Origin: Thunnus maccoyii
Lineage: Eukaryota; Chordata; Actinopteri; Scombriformes; Scombridae
NCBI RefSeq assembly: GCF_910596095.1
Contig: NC_056538.1
Coordinates: 10,162,001-10,226,000, forward strand
DNA length: 64,000 nt
Reading direction: 5' to 3'
Part shown: positions 1-14,129 of the stretch, in pieces
Layout of the letters: every line of letters begins with the position of its first letter
Position numbering within the stretch: position 1 is the first letter of the stretch
The notes under the pieces: model-generated
Database searches by the model: none
Seen by the model: only the letters and a program-made list of their open reading frames with translations
What the model was told of the DNA's origin: nothing
Position numbers and translations under genes: made by a program

Positions 1-1159
1 TGCTTCAGCCCTCGCACTCAGGCTGCTTCTGTGCGCTTGTGCAACATCTGCTCTAAGATTTCTACTCTGCTCTCGGATTGTTTGTGCAACAACCTTGTCA
101 AAATTCCCCTAACCGACAGAAAGCCAGGTGTAGTGTTGACCAATGAAATGATCCCCGCCTCCTTGAGGGTGCGTTCACTTTACTTGTTAGAGTGTCCTAT
201 ACGGGCGGTTAATCTTTAACCGGGTTCATCCAATCCAGTCGTCCGGGGTGTTATCTGATGTACTTCCCTTGCTTTCTTGTACAACTTTTGGTATATAAAG
301 ACATTTAATATACATACCAGCACCCATAATTTTTTACTATTATAGCTACATATAATAGTAGCCATATAGCATACCTTTCAATTTGAAGTATTTTTACTAA
401 CACAACCTTGTAAAAATACCTTTATGCTGATATGATCACTCGCATTGGCCCTATTTGTAACAGAAAGCTTTGCATTTTTTTTCTTGATTTGAATGTAAAA
501 TTAATTTCTTGGTGTGCTTTTACTAACAAAACATTGTAAAAAAAATACAGTCATGCTGCAGAATAACAAGTGTTGACCTTATCTAAAGAAAGATTGACTG
601 TTTTGGGGAATTATAGAATTTAATTGTAAATTGATGGCAGAGAATCTAAAAGCAGCCATTAACTGTAAATTTATTGACAAACAATAATATTCTTCAAAAA
701 TAAGAAATGCATGTAAAATTATGTGGAATTTTACTGCACGTTGTATGTAAATTTCAATTTTTTTTACAGTGTAGTGAGCAAATCTAAATGTGTTAATAAT
801 GGAAAACAGGGGGCAAGCAGAAATGCTATGCAGAGTAGGCAGATGTGATAAAGAGCTTGTGCTAGCTGTAAGATAAATGCACACTCCTCAGGCTGAGACA
901 GTCAGAATATAGATTTTCTTCCAGTATTTATTGTAAAGTACTACACTACACAGACCACAACAGGCTGGACACCCACATAATTAACAGCGCATTTCCTTTG
1001 AGTTAAATGTGACTGGCTTGTGTATATTACTTGAGTATTTTAATGTATTACTGTTGTCTGTATACAAGCTTGTAACTCTGTTCTGAGCAATGCTACATGG
1101 ATGATGTTTATTATTTTTGTGCTACAAATGTTGGCACTCTTTGTGTGTCTGTAGCTTAC

Positions 1160-4100
1160 CTTGTCAGTGAAATGCAGAATGTCCCACAGAGACAGGTGCT
1201 GCCGGATGACAAGAGGCTGGTGTGCTTTCCTCTCCTGATGAGAGGGCAGTTCAGGGAGAGGCTGGGCTGAAAAGCAAACAGGAAAAATAAGAGGTTGCAG
1301 TTGCAGTTTCGCTGTATCTCAATTTATTTTAATTTTCTTTATCCTTTAAGTACCCAGGGCCCCCGAACTAATCTTGCAAAGCAAAGTATACATGCACACT
1401 GAAAATCCCCCAAAATGTACATGAATCTATATATTTTTAAGCATAGCAAGTCAAATATACTAGCTAATGGATGCAGAGTATCTACATAATCACATCTGAG
1501 AGAGAGAAATATAGAAAAAGTTGCTTTCAAGTCTAAAAGCTAACTATAACATCTGAGTACAGCTGGTACTAAAGATATAAGAATGTTTTCTTTAACTTTT
1601 TGACACACATAGCTATTAGACCCTCTTCTCCAGACCCAGGGCTGTCACAGGACTGCAGCCTGACTGTGCCACTGAAAACATTTTACATTTACTTGAAGAA
1701 GTCTTCATAGTTTGCAGCCTGTGAATCACTCAGTACTTATCATAATATACTCCTGTTCCTTGGAAACTGCTTTCAGGGCTCCATGGGTGAGCCATTTGCC
1801 CTCCATAGCAGCATCCAGTTTGTGCTCTATGTTACAAAACAGGCTCTTACAACCATTAACAGAGGTTGCCCATGCCCTCTAACTGCTTTTAAAGGTGCTA
1901 AACCATGCAGAGACACCAACAGTCCCTCTGGAAAAGGCTTGACAGCATTTCTTTATCACCAAGTGGTAACAGCTGGATCACTTAGGGAGAGCTTCAAGGA
2001 TAATGGCCAACACCTTTCTCCTAAATGGGTCTCTGCAACACTTTAGAGCTAGCGCCTTTAGTAGTGTATATACTGTATAAAATCTAAGAAAGGAGGAGGA
2101 TGTATTAGAAAGACATTTCTATGAAACTATGTCTTTGCTGTCACAAATTTGGATTTTTTTCACACAACAGGATCATATTATACTAAAATATACATAGTAT
2201 CTTTACATTATCGTCTACAGAATATGGAAGATGAACTAGTGACATCAGTGGTGTGTTGGCTGCATACCATAAGTGCACAGACAGCTTGTGTATAGTCCAA
2301 ATGCATGTGTAGCAGTGCTCAATATATGCTGTATTTTTTGCAATTTCTGACAGCTTTGAAATAATAAGAAAACCCCAAAGCATAAATGTAACAGGTCTAT
2401 TTTAAGAGGCATGTTATTGTCAAAGATCAGTGTTAGGCCTTTGACAGATCATCCTCAACCCATGCCAAGTAAGTTATGCAAAAACAATGCCACGGGGCAC
2501 AGAGTAACTGACACAATGTACATGATTTGACAACCCAACAAAAACAAAATATCAAACTGATCTAATTAAAGAATTAGGCCATGTGTTTGTGGTTGCTGGG
2601 TAGAACACAAAGCATCCTCAGACTCACTCTGATATCCAGGCCACTGCTCATTGTTCAGCAGACTACAAAACATACGGATGAATCACGCACAGGCAGCCTT
2701 TCAAACCATCTTCAATCACCACAACGCTGGGCAAATTATTACTTTTGTTGTGCTGGATTCAATCCCAGATTGCCAAGAGCTACATTTCTACTCCTGGCCA
2801 CAAAACACTTGAGACTTCTGCCCCCGACCACAAAACCCATGTTTTACAAATAGAGAGAACTGCATAGGCAATAAACATGATACAAGGCGTAGTATGTAAT
2901 TTTCACAATGGGCGGTAATTGAGGGTCTCTGACTTGGGCAGAAATCTCACACACATGCACAAACCCATATCTAATCCACGCTTGTAATCATATGCAAAGT
3001 TATCCTGCTTTAGCCAACAGAGAACAGGTTCTACAAGGAGAATTAACTTAAGTGGGGGAGATGAAAGGAAAGGGAGAGAAAGAGAGACAGAAGATGTGGG
3101 GCGCGACTCAGCAACAACACACAACACTCACTGTGGTAGTGGCTGAATAAATTCCTCAGAAGATGGTACTTGGTGGTGTAATCCCCAGCCTCGGATAATG
3201 GAGCATCGTAATCTGAAAGATAATGCGCTATCAGAACAGCAGGCTCGGGAGCCAGAGAGAGGTAGGGATGCCTCTTACCGTGGCAGATGCTTTCACTGTA
3301 CTCCCCTATCAAACATCTTGAGACAGCAGCGGGCCGAGGCACATTTTGGGTTATCTTGACAGAAAATGGAGCCTTTTTGAGGCAATAAGGTAAATGGCAT
3401 TCAGAGGGGTAAACACAGGTATGAAGATTACTGAAGGTCAGAGGTGGCCTTCCCTACTGCACAGCAGTTTTTCAGAATTCTCCCCTTTTCTGAAGAACGA
3501 GGTCATTACAATGTTAAGTACCCTAGAGAAGGATATAAAACCCATTGTACCATCTTTAATTTACATTTCCCACGCATTTTATTAGGTATGAATTCATTAG
3601 TGTGCTCTGCATATTCAAATTTCAAAGCAGTCGAAGGTCAGAGGCTCCTGAGTAGGGATAGCGCCATCTATAGACAAAATATCCTAATCATATTTTAATC
3701 TACCTGTCCCACCCACATTTGTTTCAATCTAGCAAGCAGAGACTGAAGGCTCAGACTGAATTTACTGACAGTAATTTAATGGTTATTTTTTCATATCCCT
3801 TATAAATTGTTGCAGACTACTTTGATGCAGGATCTGTGGACTTTGACGAGTAGGATAAAACCAGTAGAGTCAGAAATTGTCAGAATCCTTGTGGCATGTC
3901 TCTAGTTCAGCTTTGACAAATCAACGCTGTATAAGAAAATATGTCCCCTAACTCTTACAGGGAGTCCTTTTATTCAAATGTTATAAAATGCATACAAACT
4001 TGACTCTTGTCCATGAAAGAAAAACAGATTTATTACACATACCATAGCTTGTTACCATAGGTTTAGGTGATGGCATTCCAACAGCAAACGCCCCACTCAT

Positions 4101-7100
4101 GAAGCCGAAATTTGTCCCTCCATGGAACATGTAGAGATTGATGGACATGTCAAGTTTAAGGATTTCAGTGACCACAGCTACCATATCTGTCAAAAAAGCA
4201 AAACAAACACCACTGAATGCAGAAAGTGTATAATTGATAAATGATTTGTTATGACAACTGAGTCAGTCAGAGAGTCACAAATGCAAAGCTAAACATTAGG
4301 ACACATGAGTAACAAAAAATGTTTTTTTTTATTATAGCTTTAACAAGCCAGAGCCACAGTTTCAATAATCCTATTGCCCTCAATTCCACTTCAATTGCAA
4401 CACGGGTGGACCCCAGCCACATATCCTATTACAGGTCACTATAACTCATTACAGGGCAATGCTCACATCCATAAAGAATTGCCTACCATCCTACATAAAT
4501 TACCTACAGTATATTCTGCAGTGAACATACCAGGGCAAGTAATTAAGAATTCACATTAGACTTTAGTGGTCAAATTGCACTGATTTTAATGATTTGAACC
4601 AAGGGCATGAGCCTCAGTGAATAACAATTGAGCAGCGTGAGTGACAGAGCTGGACTCGGGTTGGTTTCATGGTGGTGGCACAAGCTGTAACTGACTGCTG
4701 GGTGTGTTTCAGCCCGCAGAGAACTGAACTGTTAAGGACATGAATATTCTAGCATTTATTTCATAGCTGTGACATTTCATACATGGTGAGGGTCTTTCTA
4801 CTTTTCCTTTTCTCATTGTGATGAAAATACATAAGGAAGCATAACTGCTGTCCCTTTCCTGTTCAGATCATGTTTTGATAAGATGTGGATGACTGCTGGG
4901 AATGACAAGAGTAAAAAGGAAGCTTGAGGCTCTGAGCTGTGTATATGCGGGATATAATGTAGTGTACATATGAGTTAGCCAGCTTTTTCATACTAATACA
5001 GTATTATGACTTTTGATACCTTTATGGCCAATACCAACATCCAGGACAATGTGATCCATCTTAAATAGCTTACGATATATGTGTTTGTGAAATGTAGTTG
5101 ACAATTTTGAAAATCTATTAATTGTTAGCAAGCAAAAAATATGAAACATTTGCTTGCTGAAGCTTCTCAAATGAAGAGATATGCTGCTTTTCTCTGTTTT
5201 ATATCATTCCAGATATCAAACGTGGGACAGCCGGGTTCGAAGCCAGGACCTTCTTGCTGTGAGGCAACGGTGCTAACCACTGAGCCACTGTGCCATCTTA
5301 TAAGAGCAGGGTTATGAGGAGCACTGCCCTGAGTGGGTATCGAACTCAGAACCTTGCAGTTTATCAGGGAAAGCTGACATTAACAGAGCTTAACCACAGT
5401 CGACAGAGGATCCCGAGAACATCAAAAATGTGGAACGGAAACAAAGAAGATGGAGCCCAGACTCTGGTTTGTGATACTTGGCTCACAACCTACCATGCAT
5501 GAAAGTATATAAATCTCTGACAAAGCCGCAAAACAAGGAGAAAATGACCATATGCTAAGCTGTACATCCCAGCTGCCCTGAGTGGGCTCTGTGCCTTAAG
5601 TGAGCCATAACGTGAGAGAGACTGTCTTACACTTTATCTTACACAACCCACATAGCCCTGCGTTTGTCCTTACCCTGTCTTTCCCCCCGAGCACAGAGAC
5701 TTTTTTATTCTCAGCTAAAAAGGTTTGTCTTAAGCCTTTCTTACCCTAAGGCACTAAGACTCTGTCTTGCCCTCAAGACAGTCTGTTTTACCTTTGCTGC
5801 ACAACACCTGTCTTACCCCAGTCCCAAATTAGCCAGTATTATCGACCATCGGTACAGAGAAAGCGGTTTCACCCTCAAAAAAGAATCCATCAGCAGAAAT
5901 CCAGCCTTACCCTCATCTGGATACCTGTCTTACTGTTATCATGGATCCTGTATCCCCCTTTAAAGAAGTTCTGTCTACCCATCCTACAGTAAGTGTTTGG
6001 TACCTTTGCAGCAACTGCAAAAACAAAGTCTGTCTCACCCTCAGCAGTGAAAACATGATGAAGGTTCCCCCAAAGATCGAACCAGCCAGACCAGTACTCC
6101 ATCACCATCTTCGGCTTTTGAGGCTGGGGGAAAAAAACATGTTTTGGTGTTCCATCAATTTTGGAAAGCAGCATACACTAGCTAAACAAAATGTCTGAAT
6201 GACCTTTCAGTTTCTTTTGGCTACTACATTGTCTTAAAGATTAAAAATAATTTTGCCAATCATGCGTTTCTATCTCCCATCATACAGGTATATAGCCTTC
6301 AATTGTCACTTGGATTTGTCTGAACGGTCTATTTACTGGAAAGTGCAAGAATCACAAATGACAAAAAACTGGTAATGACTCAGTCCAAAAGCTACTGTAC
6401 AAACATGGATTTAACAATAATGAAAAAGAAAACAAGTCCTAGCCATTGAGGCAGTGGTACACAAATACAACTCACTTGTACTCCATCCAGATACTTGATG
6501 TCATTTGGGTTCAGTTTCTGAAAATTGATGGTTTCCAGTGCTTCAGGCAAAAAAAGGTAAAACAATATCATGTGTTAATAAATTAATAAACAAACTAGCA
6601 AAGATGCAGTTCAAACTAATACCAAACATGTTTTATTTCAGAGGCTCTTTGTTGGCTAGATAGTTTTATGAAACAATTATTGTTTAGAGAAACAACTGAG
6701 TCCCACACATGCTCGTCTTTAAAGAACTACTACTAGTTCCACAAAGCACCTGAAAACTCCATAGAAAGCTAAATTATTATTATTTCATTAATAATTTATT
6801 AATATTATTAGTTACTCTTAAATTCACGAAGTTTATAGGCATTAAAATGGTCTAATGTACACTTCAGTGTATGGAATCAGCCAATGAGGCATTAAACTTA
6901 AACTGTTTACTTTTCTGTGTATATAACATGCAAATTAGGGTTAAGAAACTTGTACAACTTAAATATGATCATAATTATGCTTTAAAACATGTTATGAATT
7001 CCAGGGTGAAGGTTTATTCTAACAATACCCCAGAGGATCCTGTCTTGTAATTATGAGGATGGTGACAGTGCATTGTGTGCATTGATAGTAAAGATTCATA

Positions 7101-10100
7101 ATCACAATAACCACTTTATTATGACTTAAAACAATGTTTATTGATGCATGTGCAGTAAAACAGGCAGAAAAATAGAAAAAAACTAAGGATGTTTTATTTT
7201 TTCATTGCACTACAATGCTTCTGCCAGTGATACATGCAAAAAGAACAACTTTCTAATACAACACAGAATCCATTGTGTGTTGAATCTGGTTCTGAACTGC
7301 AGCTGCCTGTCACTGGGCCACCCACGGCTCAGACCTCTTGTCACTTTGTGAAAACACTATGCACAAACCATCGTACTGTATGTGTGTGTGTGTGTGTGTG
7401 TGTGTATGTATGCACAGACTTGTTTGTCTGTCAGCCAGACAATACCTCCTTTCACCCCTCCAAGCTTTAGTCCTTCCTTGTTGTCCGAGGTCAGCAGCAG
7501 CTCTGTGATGCCCCTTGATGTTAAAGCCTGGAGAGAAGGGAGGTTATAGAAGCACCTTAAAAAACATTTGAAATTCTTTCTGAAAATGAATTGTTTGAAA
7601 GAGATTGGAGAGAGGAGAGTGAGTGAAGGACAGAAGGGAGGTAAATAAGCATTTCATGCACTACCAATTATTGTTGAAATAATTTACAGTTTCTTACCTC
7701 CTTGATGAAGGGCATGTATTCTTTATCTTTAGAATAGGAGCCATATTCATTCTCCACTTGAACTGCGATAATCGGGCCACCCTTGGAGTACTGTGCATTA
7801 ATTAGCCAATGAATAGAGGACACATATTAGGGCTTGGCACGAGTTCTTGACCATTCCCACCATCAATACAGCTGAATTTTAAAAACACTGTGAAATGGAA
7901 ATCAGAGCCTGTTCAATGATGCATGGCACTGACAGAAGGAAAATATGGTGGAGAGGACGCAAATTGAACAATTCAAGTGTCTACAGTGCATTGTATTGCT
8001 AACAATTGCTAGAATATGGACAACAGCAGCTAGTTAAAGCCCAGTTTTTGAGAAGGAGGTAATAAAACAGATAAAAATTGACTAAATGCATGATAAAATT
8101 AAATAAATAAATATGATAAAACACTATAAAACTGTAGAAGATTCTATAATGAAAAAGATGAATTAACAGAAATGTGTATGCATATAACGAACATGACAAC
8201 TCAAAAGATTACAATGAAAAGGCTTGTCTATTTTGAGTATGTATGTATTTTTGTCATATTCTATTAATTATTCAGCCCCATGTTATTTCTCAAGAATATC
8301 TTACAGTGTGTACATCAATCATAAAGGTACTTTTGAAATTTGTATTGTGCTAAGATGGAAACTACCTGATGTGGAACAACTTTCTTGATGAGTTGATCGA
8401 AGAAGGAGTTGACTGCATCGGTGAATCCTGGGTAAGTTGTTCTCAGCTTCATGTTTTTATCTCGTAGTAGCCAACTGAAAATAAATCACAGCAAGACTTT
8501 TAAATGTCCGAAAAAGCAACATATTGCACAATATGTGCTGTGCTGTTAACTCTCTTTAGGTTTTTAGCAATCATGGATAACCGCACCAATCTAAGCATGA
8601 CTATCATAAAATACGGTGGCAGAGGAAGTAATGCTTCTCTGTATGCCCTTAGAAACACTCTGTTTTGATGATTATCAAATAAATATTACCTCACCCTCAC
8701 ATTTCCTGAAGGCAAAACTACTCCAAAAATACCTACTTCCAGTCTCTCTCCCTCCAACATTTACTCCATTATCTGTCCGAATCTATTTTGATTACAGAAT
8801 TAAATGAATTCATCCTTTCAGGGAGATACGCCTGTCAGATTGAATTATCGTACTCTGTAATACCTTACACGAAAAGTCTGATAAATCATCAGTAACTTTC
8901 ATCTGAATCTCAGCAGTGGTTCACTTATATGATGTGTAATGCCCTCCATCTATAATATGTCTCGTGCCGTATGTGAGGCCCTGTTGTCTTCGTATCTTCC
9001 AGTATGTAAAACTCTGGATCAGTCTCACCAACACAAATTCCTTTACATTTGCTGTTCAGTACTACCTGGCAACACATTTCGTGAATCTGGCCAAATAGAA
9101 GAGACAGCACACTTGAAATAATTCACCTAAATATATATGTATATCAGTGGTGGCTGGTGACTCAAAAAATTGGGGAGGACAGGAGGAAAACCAACATGGA
9201 ATCTTACAACAAACCGCATCAAACTATATCATTGTCCCACCTGATGAAATCGGAGGGGTGGGGGGCAATTTTATATGCCAATAAAACAATTTGCTTGAGT
9301 GAGGAAAAGGCTGCTTCTTGAAAGACATTTAGCAGATACATAATGTCTCTAAACAAAGAATTGCTCATTTTAGTCATGGAGTGGTTCAAATGTGTCATTT
9401 TACCAACAAAGTGAAATTCAAATTTATATAATTTATAATATGATACAGGTTCAGGTCAGTGCTGAATACAAGAAAGATTGAACACTAAATGTCCACAGAT
9501 CTATATGTGTAGGTTCACATCAGAAAGTATTAATGCATGTATCAAATACATGACTTACACACCCTATATGTACGATATACAAAATATAGTCTACAAAGCT
9601 GACATGTTAACACTAGGGGTGTTAACATGAACACAAAACTCACGATTCGGATCGTATCACGGATTTGAGTCACGGATCAGATCATTATTAGGATCAGCTG
9701 AAAAAACGGGAGGAGACAAATAAAACTTTGTTTTCCATTTATTCTGTAACACACTTACAGCAAGAAACAGCAAGGAACTTTTGCCCATGGTCTTCAATGA
9801 AAACAACATTTAAGATGTCCAATGTTTAAATAAAATAAAATAAAATAAAATATATAAAATATTCGATGTTCAGTTATTGCAATGTGAGGCATGAAACCTT
9901 CCTCTTTTAAACAGTGAATGAAACAGCCTCTGTCCACATCATCAAAACTTGATGATAACAAACATTTACCGCTAACGTCAGTTAGCAGCTAAATGCTAAT
10001 TAGCTGCTCAGCTGCAGTGCATTAAACAGCAGGTAAACACAACTCAACTGTCACATCGGACCCGTTAGATGCTGGTTTGATCGTTGCTCTTCAAAATCCC

Positions 10101-13100
10101 TGTTAGCGACATGCTGTCTGCCCATGACTTGTACTTACAGCTTTTTGTTTACTTTGTCTTAACTGAGACATTAAATTTTGCAATTAATCTGCAGTTCATA
10201 TGCCTGCCAAACCGTGGGGGGCGATCCGTACGGATCACGGATCAACTACAATCCGTTACACCACTAGTTAACACTTGTTATTCTAGTTACTTTAAGCTTA
10301 TTACTCAATATACAACTCAGCTTAAAAATGAACTAAAGAAACTGTCAGAAGCAAGCAGCCAGACATCCTGCACTCATTCACTAATCACACATCAACAGGT
10401 GACTGAACAACCACTCAATTAAAAAGACAGCTCACTATAACTTCAACAAGCAAACTACCCACAACACATTATATGATCTCTGCTGCATTCTTGTTAAGGA
10501 GATAAAAAACACAAAAGCCAGACATTTAACCATCAGAGATGAAATTAGCGACCAAAGAGACAGAGAGAGAGAAGCTGTATCTGACTCATGTTATCTGACG
10601 TCTTCTTCTTTCTATCATGGAGATAAAGTATTGATGTCATAACGTCCATTTGTAGCTGTTGGTCATCTTGTATGTTAGTTAACAGAACTTTATGGCTGCT
10701 GCTTAACCAGTCTGATATCATTAGCAACAATGACAAACAAGCTAACTTGCTTAACTAGTCTGATATCATTAGCAACAATGACAAACAAGCTGTCTCTCAT
10801 GGTTGTTTCTCCGGTTGCTTCTCTCTCCCCGGCAGTGTCCTGCTGCTGCTGCGCTGCCCAGTCCAGATCATTTCTCCCGTTAGCTTAACAACAGTCCTTA
10901 ATAGTCCTTCCATGGATGTATAAAGAGTCCTTCAGGCTGCTACAACAAGCCAGCTGTTGCATTGGCTAACGCAAGGAGGTATCTACTGCTGCTACTCTGC
11001 CTTACAGTGGAGAGAATTGAAGATGAAATGGAAACTATCATTGGACCAACTTGATGTCAATATTGCATTCTGGTTGTTGATTGGTTAGGGAGGACAGCCT
11101 CCCTTGGAGCGTCATTTTACGTGTCATGGCCAATCACAGATTAGCATGAAAAAAAATGAGATACATTAAGTTCAATGTTAGAGATCCCGCCCTGCAGAGG
11201 ACAGCAGGCACCCGTCCTCCTCTGTCCCCCACTCCACCTCCACCAATTGCGAAAAAAAAATAAAGTTCTCACCTGACCCCTTACCAGTTTCTCTAACACT
11301 TTAGCTAGACGCAATAATTTAGAGTTTGGACGATAATTATAATAATAAATATAAGCTCACTGGACTGACCCCCTTTATGTAAAGGTGAGAGTAGGCAGTC
11401 TTCCAAAGGTCAGGGATGCTTTCTGTTACCACAGTCAGATTAAAATAAAAGTCAAGCATTCAACTAGTAATGGAGCGGCTAATAATAAAAGCCTTGGCTC
11501 AAACTGATCAGCAGCAGTGGACTTTTTTGGGTCAATAGAACAAAGAGTATTAAACACCTTATGATTCGTAAAAGACTTCAATGAAAAGGTCTGAATGCCT
11601 TATTTGTTTGCCCAGAAACGCGCACTATGATCAGAGACAAGTGGGAGGCAATCCAGCATTTTCAAATAAATAAAATTATAAGATAAAATGTTCATTGAAT
11701 GCATCACATATTTTCTTTCAAACTGTGGAAGTGGTGGAACCTTGAACAATGTCATTGGGTAAGGATGAAGTAGGTCTATGTAGTAATGATTTAACCGTTT
11801 TCCAAAAAATTGCTGGGTTTCCTTTGCTTTCAGATAGTGCAGAGACATAAAATGATGATTTGGCATTTCGAATAACAGTGAATAATTAAACTATGAATTA
11901 TTTCCAGGAGTTATTTGGATTTAGCCTGCAGCAAAGACACCACTCAATAACATATAACGTGACTGAACATTTCCAAGCCAATTTAAGGAATTAATTTAGC
12001 ACCCCACTTGCTATGTTATAACATTTTAGAATGGTGCATTAAAATGTAACCACAACTGTAAAGCAGATTTCAACTACATGATAAACTTTAATTGTGGCTC
12101 TGTGATTTTTACCTGGGTAGTCCCCCTAAATCCCACTCAGCACAGATGTAGGGCCCTGGACGCAGAATCACCCAAAGGCCCAGGTTGGCTGCAAGGCGGA
12201 CGTAGGCTCTGAGAGAAGGATACAGGATGTGTAAAAGATGGGGTTAATTTATTCACAATACAGTACATTAACAATGTAGATAGAAAGTGGGAACAGATAA
12301 TCATTCTCAATTCAAAATGTTGATGTGTGCAGATGGAAAATTCACTTATCCAAAAATATTTCACTCAATTTATTTATTGTTTTCATTTTCAGAGCATATT
12401 TTTGCCGTTTTGAGAGAACATCCGTTTCTTGCATTAGACTTGATAGTAGTCATACAATGTAATTAAATGGGTTGACACATCTAAATCAATAAATCAAGAA
12501 TCAATCATACTGATAGTGCACAACTAATTAGTCAAAAAGGAAAACGTACACCTCCTCAGCAGTATCGAATTATTCAACATCCAGTATCTGAGCCCTTTTG
12601 CAATGCAACACTGCCATCTGTAGGAATTCATCTGCTCTGCAACAGAGAATTCCCCCACAGGTCTTCCCTCCACTGTTCCTTACTCTAAATCCAGCTGATC
12701 TTTAAAGTTAAACACCCCTCGCTCAGGTTCATGCAGGTTCCATGGCACATACCTAGAAAAAGAAATAGAACGTATTTTGTGTGTGCGGCAAGGATTTTAA
12801 TAGTGATGCATTTGAGTAATTTAGGGAAATTAAAGTTAACTAGTATTTCCAACTCATACATTTTGTCTGCTGTATTTTGTTTTACTCAGATTGTATTTGA
12901 TATGTGAATTTCTTCTCCAGTAAAAAAACAAATATGTGACACTTTTCATTCTAGTGCTTTAAGGTATCAGTATATTTAACCAGCCATGAGTTTCAGTGGG
13001 AGCTTACGTTGTTAGAGTATTTAGACCACAGGCCTTCATCTTCAACAGCCGGTCCTCCCAGTAGGCTCTGGGGACACGGAAGTAATGGATGGAGCCTCCC

Positions 13101-14129
13101 AGGATGCGAAAGGGCTTTCTCTCCAGAGTGAATTGAGACGAGTTGGCCTTCAGACCTTCCACACGGTTCATTCTTCTTACCTCAGGACGATTCCTGGGGG
13201 ACCAAAATATAGTTCACAACTGAAAAAGAACTGGTTGAACAAATGCAACTGGATCAAAACGCTTTGAAGACATCTGAGACACATTTCACTGATGGGAGGA
13301 AAGCTTGTGAATAAATATTCCTTAGAGCAAAAAAAAAAAAAAACCCTTGAGCCCTGTTGCACCTGTTCAGAAATCTCCTTCACAAAGTCATGGTGGAAAA
13401 GGTCGCTCTTACAGGTGCACCTCTCATGTGTTGCTGGATGTAATTTTAACACATAAGACTTCCCAGGTTCACCTAAGGCTGAGTATTTTGACAGCATATA
13501 ATTTTGACAGTCCATCATGTTGCAGCACTAACCTGAGAGCCTTGTGTATACCAGGGTAGCAAAATGACACAACACTAATAGGATATTGCTTTCTGATCAG
13601 TAGAAAAGGTTTGAATTGAGAATTAGGCCTATATGGTTAGTTGAAAAACTTTTCCTGCACTCTTTGCAACAGGAAAAACTGAGGTTTAATGCAATGAAAG
13701 TTCACCTAACACAACTTGTTGCGTCTCAAGTGTTCAATGTCCACTGACAAGCAGGTGTGTCAGGTGAAAGTTCACAGGTAACTTGTTTGGTTTCTTTATC
13801 GTATGAATTTACAATGCAATGCAACCAAGAAACTACGCCCAAGCACAGGATATCAGAGAGAGACTAGACCACAAGAAATGGCTGTTTCTTAGACTAAACA
13901 CTGCAAAGTTTCAATGGGCGTGGATTTCACCCAGAAATTCATCTTTCATGCATGACTCCGGTTAGATAAGGCTGATTAGACGTTGGCTCAGTTCAGTCTT
14001 CAGTTAGCTGTTTTTCTTAACTTACCTTGTGAACCGATAAACAATTATGGCACCGACGGCAAAGCACAGCAGCAGAAAATATCGTTGCTTGAGGGACAGA
14101 CGAACACCAAACATTGATAAGCTATCCAT
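1160..14129 (-). CDS. glb1l2: Beta-galactosidase-1-like protein 2/3 (GH35), minus-strand copy, 3' end off window
   Basis: Predicted beta-galactosidase-like hydrolase of glycoside hydrolase family 35. Exons, 5' to 3' on the minus strand: 14026-14129, 13008-13193, 12684-12752, 12113-12208, 8366-8474, 7698-7790, 7446-7527, 6476-6540, 6039-6123, 4043-4186, 3132-3212, 1160-1266. All have canonical splice sites and join into 407 open codons. Exon 1 ([11 protein letters not shown]...) holds a hydrophobic run ([15 protein letters not shown]), which suggests a signal peptide or signal anchor and ER/secretory targeting. Active-site hallmarks are present: [10 protein letters not shown], acid/base Glu in ENEYGSY (about residue 203), nucleophile Glu in [10 protein letters not shown] (about 277), HGGTNFG and SYDYDAP. 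The last visible exon ends HFTDK with a GT donor; the C-terminal beta domains lie left of base 1. Vertebrate members are about 630 aa. GLB1L2 versus GLB1L3 orthology is not resolved. Confidence 0.93.
5221..5294 (-). repeat. tRNA-derived SINE-like repeat
   Basis: Read on the minus strand, GGCACAGTGGCTCAGTGGTT is followed by AGCACC and then a B-box-like GGCTTCGAACC. This matches a very abundant teleost tRNA-related repeat. It sits in an intron of GLB1L. It cannot fold as a complete tRNA and is not called as one. Confidence 0.55.
7379..7408 (+). repeat. (TG)n microsatellite
   Basis: Near-perfect TG dinucleotide run that decays to TGTA at its 3' end, just downstream of GLB1L minus-strand exon 7. 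Confidence 0.9.
9614..10266. mobile_element. Non-autonomous hAT-type element with 8-bp target duplication
   Basis: Termini TAGGGGTGTTAAC and the complement of GTTACACCACTA (TAGTGGTGTAAC) form inverted repeats. Identical octamers GTTAACAC flank the element at 9606-9613 and 10267-10274. An 8-bp duplication and a TAGGGGTGTAAC-type end are characteristic of hAT elements. The 653-bp interior contains repeated CACGGATC motifs and no transposase frame. Confidence 0.75.
10700..10791 (+). repeat. 48-bp tandem duplication
   Basis: TGCTTAACCAGTCTGATATC... (10700-10743) recurs at 10748-10791 with a single C/T difference. It lies inside the larger repeat block. Confidence 0.85.

Larger units (their letters stand above)
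9145..11249. mobile_element. Probable composite DNA transposon-like repeat in GLB1L intron 4
   Basis: The block begins CAGTGGTGGCTGGTGAC and ends with a sequence whose complement begins CAATTGGTGGAGGTGG. These are imperfect inverted termini. GGGAGGACAG-type motifs recur near both ends. It lies wholly within intron 12112-8475 of the minus-strand GLB1L gene and is interrupted by a younger hAT-like insertion (9614-10266). No transposase frame is visible. Boundaries are approximate. Confidence 0.4.

Noticed and set aside
5221-5294. tRNA gene
   Set aside because: Only A-box/B-box-like parts are present, matching a dispersed SINE-like repeat; no full cloverleaf.
10084-10422. 112-codon frame
   Set aside because: Crosses the hAT-like element boundary and target duplication; not a gene.
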